A DNA stretch of 64,000 bases, taken from positions 62,001 to 126,000 of the forward strand of contig NZ_LMXH01000004.1 in the NCBI RefSeq assembly GCF_001541095.1, given 5' to 3'. Below, in pieces: positions 61,001 to 64,000 of this stretch. Positions within the stretch are counted from its first letter, which is position 1. The number at the start of each line of letters is the position of its first letter. The translations under genes and the position numbers were made by a program. Source of the DNA: Paenibacillus sp. FJAT-26967. Lineage in GTDB: Bacteria; Bacillota; Bacilli; Paenibacillales; NBRC-103111. The notes under the pieces are model-generated. The model did not search any database. It saw only the letters and a program-made list of their open reading frames with translations, and was not told where the DNA came from.

Positions 61001-63935
61001 TCAGACGCCTGGTGTAGTGGATCTTGGTCCTGCATTTACAGATGCCGATCAGGATACTTTAACCTACGAGGTGATATCTTCTCACCCTGCTCTGGCTATA
61101 GGAACTGAAGCCGGCGGCCTGCTGTCGGTCAAGGGCCTGGCTCCTGGTATGGCTACGATTACAGTTAAAGCCAAGGATGGAAGGGGCGGCGAGGCGAGCA
61201 TGAGCTTCGGCGTCGAGGTGAATGCAGCACCCGCGATATCAGCCATACCGGAGCAGTTGATTCAACTGGCCGGATCGCCGCTGGAGCTTGATTTGCTGCC
61301 CTATATTCAGGATCTTGAGCATGATGGTATGACCTTGCAGGCGGTTACGAACAATACGACTCTTGCATCCGTTCAAGTGGACGGCTTCAAGTTGACGATT
61401 TCCCCCGTTAATGCCGGGCTTGCTCAAATAAACGTAACAGTTACGGACAGCCGTGGCGGACAATCAAAGGCTAGCTTTGTAGTGAGAATCAACTCAGCCC
61501 CCTCACTGACCCAGCAGTTTGGGCCGCAGGCTCTGACGGCAGGTCAGCAGGATGGCATAACGGATCTGTCGGTTATGTTCACGGATCCGGATGTGGACCC
61601 GCTGACATACAGCGCAGTGTCATCCGATCCGTCTATTGTGACGGTTCAGGAATCCGGAGGAATCCTGAGAACGCATGCCGTAGCATCCGGAACGGCAACG
61701 ATAAGTGTAACAGCTTCTGACGGCCGTGGAGGACATACGGATTCATCGTTCACTGTGGTGGTGAATGAGGCGCCGGACGTTACTACGATTCCTTTACAAA
61801 AGCTGGCCCTGCCGGGAAGCCCGCGAATCCTTGATCTATCAAGTTATTTGTCCGATAAGGAGCAGGATACGCTAAGCGTAACAGATATCACGTATGACCA
61901 GACTATCGCATCGCTTTCAATAAATGATCTGCAGTTGACTATGACTCCGCTTAGTCTCGGCGAAACGACTGTGACCATGTCTGTCTATGACAGTCGTGGA
62001 GGTACTACCCAATCCTCTTTCCGCTTGAAGGTGACACTTCCGAATCAGAGTCCGGTCGTTCAACAGCCGATGGCTCCTTCAGTTCTAACGGTAGGTCAGC
62101 CTGACAGCATCTTGAATCTGGATGCGATTTTCTCTGACCCCGATCTGGACAGCACGTTGACGTACGAGGTCAGCTCAAGTGATCCGTCGGTCGCCACGGC
62201 AGTTGTTGCAGGCAACCAAATGACTGTACAGGCAGTTGCTTCAGGCAATGCGGATATCACGCTTAAAGCCAGTGACGGAGAAGGAGGGGAGGTCACTTCG
62301 ATATGGAAGGTGACGGTTAACGAGCCTCCGGTTATCAGTCCGATTGCCAGTCCCGTTATCTGGATGCATGAAGGAGATCAAGAACTTGATCTGACTGCCT
62401 TTATATCCGATCCGGATGCGGGGGATATTCCGAATCTGTCCATTTCTGCAATCTCATCTGCTGCCGACAAGGCTTCGGTTGTGGTATCCGGCAAGAAGCT
62501 GACCATCAAGCCGGAGGCGCCGGGAACCGCGCAGATCGAGCTTACGGTGAAAGACGGACGCGGCGGCAAAACGACCGCCAGCCTGACGGTCACAATCAAG
62601 CAGAATAAGCCTCCGCAGATTACGGCAATCCCGGAGCAGGTTGTGAAAGTGGGCGACATCCAGAACGTCGACTTGTCGCCTTATCTGTCAGATCCGGATC
62701 CGGAGGATACACAAAGCTTGACGGTTTCTATCTCCGCACAGCCGGATCAAAGCGTAGCCAGTGTGAGTATAACCGGCAAGACGTTGACCATCGTCCCTGT
62801 ATCGACAGGCAAGACGTCTGTGCAGCTTACTGTAAGCGATGGCCGTGGCGGCACGGCGGCAGCCAACGTGGCGATTACAGTCAACCCGGCTAAGGTCAAC
62901 GCTGCACCGTCGGCTGTAAGCATGATTTATGAGCAGGTGCTCACACCGGGAGTCACCAACGCCCGTACGTTTGACTTGAGCCAGTTGTTCAGCGACCCGG
63001 ACGGTGATCCGCTCACGTTCACGGCGGTCTCTGCCTCCGGGGCGGCAGCGGCTGCATCCGTAGCCGGCGACATGCTGACGCTGACACCAGGCACAGGAAG
63101 CGGCAGTACGAAGGTCACGATAACTGCTGACGATGGCAATGGAGGCACGGGAACTTACGAGTTAACGGTCAGGACTGCACAGCTAGTGGCGAATGGGCAG
63201 ATCAACGTGACAACCAAGCAGGGTGTCAAGGAAGCTGTAACCTACGATCTGTCTGCGCTGTTCCCGAATCAAACCAGCTTCAAAATCTACGAAGGGACAC
63301 CGGACTCCACATTTACGGGTCCGACTGAACTTAACGGCAAAACTTTGACGCTGCTAAACCCGAATCTCGGTTTGTATACCTGGGTTGTAGGTGCCGATGG
63401 CCGCGCGGCTGTTTTTCAGTTCTCTTCCAAAACGCAGGGGACACCTGAGCGGTTTTTCTCCGAATACATGGACGGCGGGGATGGAAGAATTGCTCTGGAG
63501 GTCAGCTATTCCGGCACAGGCGACCCTACCGCAGCGATGAAAGGCTATACAATCGAGGTCCATCAGTACATGAAGAAGACTCAACAGAAGAAAGTGTACT
63601 CGAAGGCTCTTTTTGAGCAATACGTGGATCCGTATATTTTTATTGATACTATCTTCTATGATGCAATGGATCTTACGAATATTACGTATTTTAATGATGA
63701 GCTCTCCATATATAATCCGAGCGAGTTTAATACCGTAGCCTTGGTGCTGAAAAGAAACGGTCAGGTCGTGGATGTACTGGGCGACCCGAATTCTACGGCT
63801 CAGTTTATGCCAAGCGGCGGAACGCTGGTACGCAAATCAGGCATTTACACCGGATCTGCCGCATTTTCCCAGTATGGGGAATGGAACACCCATCCGAAGG
63901 GATCTTATCAATATTTAGGAAGCCATACGAAGTAA
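58056..63935 (+). CDS. giant SLH-domain surface protein with 13 alternating Ig-like repeats and lamin-tail end
   Basis: A 1959-residue secreted protein, paralogous to its upstream neighbour. A signal peptide (LAGLLVTALLTPSGISSAAA) is followed by three SLH domains (wall-binding motifs TRQE, TREE, LRAD), a beta-helical-looking stretch with LNGHGAVLDGNLTVSGDY, then 13 repeats of about 90 residues. These alternate between two subtypes (TDLSxxFxDxDxDxLTYE and LDLSxYxxDxExD), each ending in a GRGG-type turn. Unlike in the neighbour, the DNA of the repeats is well diverged. The end (FFSEYMDGGDGRIALEVSY, VVDVLGDPNS) is a lamin-tail domain. AGGGAG precedes the ATG. Confidence 0.87.
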   Translation: MKSSSLKNSMLAGLLVTALLTPSGISSAAASPAKFLAQGIQPEAFLDLTTVSADRLQSIRKALALGLLEGDGEGQFRPDDLLTRQELATLLTRALQLSIPDRQDSFKDVQSQLWSSPYIAAVKAAGIMEGDDLGKFRPYDVITREEIAVTLVRASQMALELESVPASISDWKGVSSWAQAFVRTALEEDIMSPEQGKFAPQEHVLRADVAEMLISAFFPTDKASVLQDIQGNHVRINGVTYVLSEHVKGILQESNREVLQGARLKFRFKGRTLETLTDLQLSAKGDATREGEEEFSRNLVLNGHGAVLDGNLTVSGDYTSIADLTVKGSLHISKELQNDFLAAKLIVEGNTIIDGGDRNTVVFQESSLQTVDVNKQDVHVITKQGTTVQTMNVNSNASITADDAALSQVTLANGARAVELQGTLPQVTVTAVQPVVLSGGSNIGQLAVNSPVELTLNGTGTVTQLQLNNADATVIVGSDSKVTTVAVTNGASASSVKNMPPASSTSGSTNSPPRYEIPIADPKLSVGDPAVTIDLSAHFKDSEQTSLKFTAVSLKSAVMKASMSGNILTLTPVARGTATIKMGANDLNGGNINADMVVTVNDPPKVSNVPLPMLLTINQGDGTLDLATVFEDADQDNLTYEVQSSDPSIAIVSESAGQLTVKAVASGSTVIQLSASDGSSWKASTTFNVVVNQAPSLLEVPEQFIQLGGGNQELDLASYINDLDNDPFIVTAESDSPDVAGVSVSGSKLTLTPAKAGQAKIRVTVTDQRGGISARDITVTVNRLPVVQNPLTDLQLTVGNPDGTTDLSTVFKDEDQDIFTYEVSSSNPSVATASETGGQLKVHALASGTATITVKAKDGKNGEIISSFQVIVNEAPLLSTIPVQYLQLGAPVQELDLSPYVQDPENDTWSFTVDSLSDPIINVNSKAGTSKLMLTPVAAGKTEVRLSFHDSRGGITQGIVYVEVNTAPVVAQQVSNLVVTAGQTPGVVDLGPAFTDADQDTLTYEVISSHPALAIGTEAGGLLSVKGLAPGMATITVKAKDGRGGEASMSFGVEVNAAPAISAIPEQLIQLAGSPLELDLLPYIQDLEHDGMTLQAVTNNTTLASVQVDGFKLTISPVNAGLAQINVTVTDSRGGQSKASFVVRINSAPSLTQQFGPQALTAGQQDGITDLSVMFTDPDVDPLTYSAVSSDPSIVTVQESGGILRTHAVASGTATISVTASDGRGGHTDSSFTVVVNEAPDVTTIPLQKLALPGSPRILDLSSYLSDKEQDTLSVTDITYDQTIASLSINDLQLTMTPLSLGETTVTMSVYDSRGGTTQSSFRLKVTLPNQSPVVQQPMAPSVLTVGQPDSILNLDAIFSDPDLDSTLTYEVSSSDPSVATAVVAGNQMTVQAVASGNADITLKASDGEGGEVTSIWKVTVNEPPVISPIASPVIWMHEGDQELDLTAFISDPDAGDIPNLSISAISSAADKASVVVSGKKLTIKPEAPGTAQIELTVKDGRGGKTTASLTVTIKQNKPPQITAIPEQVVKVGDIQNVDLSPYLSDPDPEDTQSLTVSISAQPDQSVASVSITGKTLTIVPVSTGKTSVQLTVSDGRGGTAAANVAITVNPAKVNAAPSAVSMIYEQVLTPGVTNARTFDLSQLFSDPDGDPLTFTAVSASGAAAAASVAGDMLTLTPGTGSGSTKVTITADDGNGGTGTYELTVRTAQLVANGQINVTTKQGVKEAVTYDLSALFPNQTSFKIYEGTPDSTFTGPTELNGKTLTLLNPNLGLYTWVVGADGRAAVFQFSSKTQGTPERFFSEYMDGGDGRIALEVSYSGTGDPTAAMKGYTIEVHQYMKKTQQKKVYSKALFEQYVDPYIFIDTIFYDAMDLTNITYFNDELSIYNPSEFNTVALVLKRNGQVVDVLGDPNSTAQFMPSGGTLVRKSGIYTGSAAFSQYGEWNTHPKGSYQYLGSHTK

Positions 63936-63951
63936 GAATGAGCAGAGCTTC

Positions 63952-63999
63952 AGCTCCTGAAAGGCACTGGGTCCAACGGCCCGGCTCCTTTTAGGAGCT
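63952..63999 (+). terminator. terminator of the SLH operon, cut at the window end
   Basis: AGCTCCT (63952-63958) pairs with AGGAGCT (63993-63999), with GAAAGG/CCTTTT and GGG/CCC inside. The expected T-run would lie beyond the window. Confidence 0.65.
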
Positions 64000-64000
64000 T

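Overview
The window looks like chromosome from a Paenibacillus-type member of the Bacillales. The grounds are strong GGAGG-type ribosome binding sites, frequent GTG and TTG starts, a leucine T-box ahead of leuA, a Fur box, BlaI, MarR and TetR operators, and two large secreted S-layer-homology (SLH) proteins. No rRNA, tRNA, CRISPR array, phage or intact insertion sequence was found. The species call is inference; no marker gene is present.

Layout. 1-9.3 kb: the 5' part of a secreted DUF1214-like protein, a SigZ-type ECF sigma factor, an aldo/keto reductase, a YndJ-like membrane protein, an overlapping SDR and acyl-CoA ligase pair, a T-box-controlled stand-alone leuA and a methyltransferase. 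9.6-14.2 kb: a Nudix hydrolase, an HrtAB-type haem-efflux ABC transporter behind five 11-bp direct repeats, a coupled pair of small effector-binding-type proteins and a WYL regulator. 14.3-21.7 kb: a nucleoside acquisition operon (deoD, ECF S and T components, two ECF ATPases, two nucleoside hydrolases) beside a large Mga/BglG-like regulator. 22-25.9 kb: a Fur-boxed haem-import operon (IsdE-like lipoprotein, permease, ATPase, HugZ-like haem-degrading protein, DinB-like protein). 26-34.1 kb: an MFS/TetR divergent pair, a BlaI/M56 sensor pair with twin operators, and an MFS-SDR-SDR-MarR group. 34.4-39.8 kb: an A+T-richer five-gene sugar-modification cassette. 40-54 kb: ordinary single genes and small regulator/effector sets (selO; nitroreductase/MarR/monooxygenase; MarR/quinone reductase; diacylglycerol kinase; a YxaF/LmrA-like TetR set; CdsA-like; YiiX-like; YitT; histidine phosphatase; small catalase). 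54.5-63.9 kb: two adjacent SLH proteins of 1156 and 1959 residues, built as SLH x3, an apparent beta-helical stretch, tandem cadherin/Ig-like repeats and a lamin-tail-like end.

How it fits together. Haem is handled from both sides: Fur-regulated import with intracellular breakdown, and export from a promoter whose repeats match the published HssR box. The nucleoside operon encodes uptake, phosphorolysis and hydrolysis in one transcript with a possible cre site just past the promoter. The SLH operon promoter has the same geometry as the hrt promoter (GTTCA-type half-sites 11 bp apart, then 10 bp, then TATACT), suggesting envelope-stress control by an OmpR-family regulator encoded elsewhere.

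Best candidates for something new: the nucleoside ECF operon with a degenerate ABC signature in one ATPase, the twin SLH/lamin-tail proteins with near-identical 291-bp repeats, the shared response-regulator promoter architecture, the TetR/DUF2798/CcoN-like set, and two genes whose best start codons are AUU and AUA.
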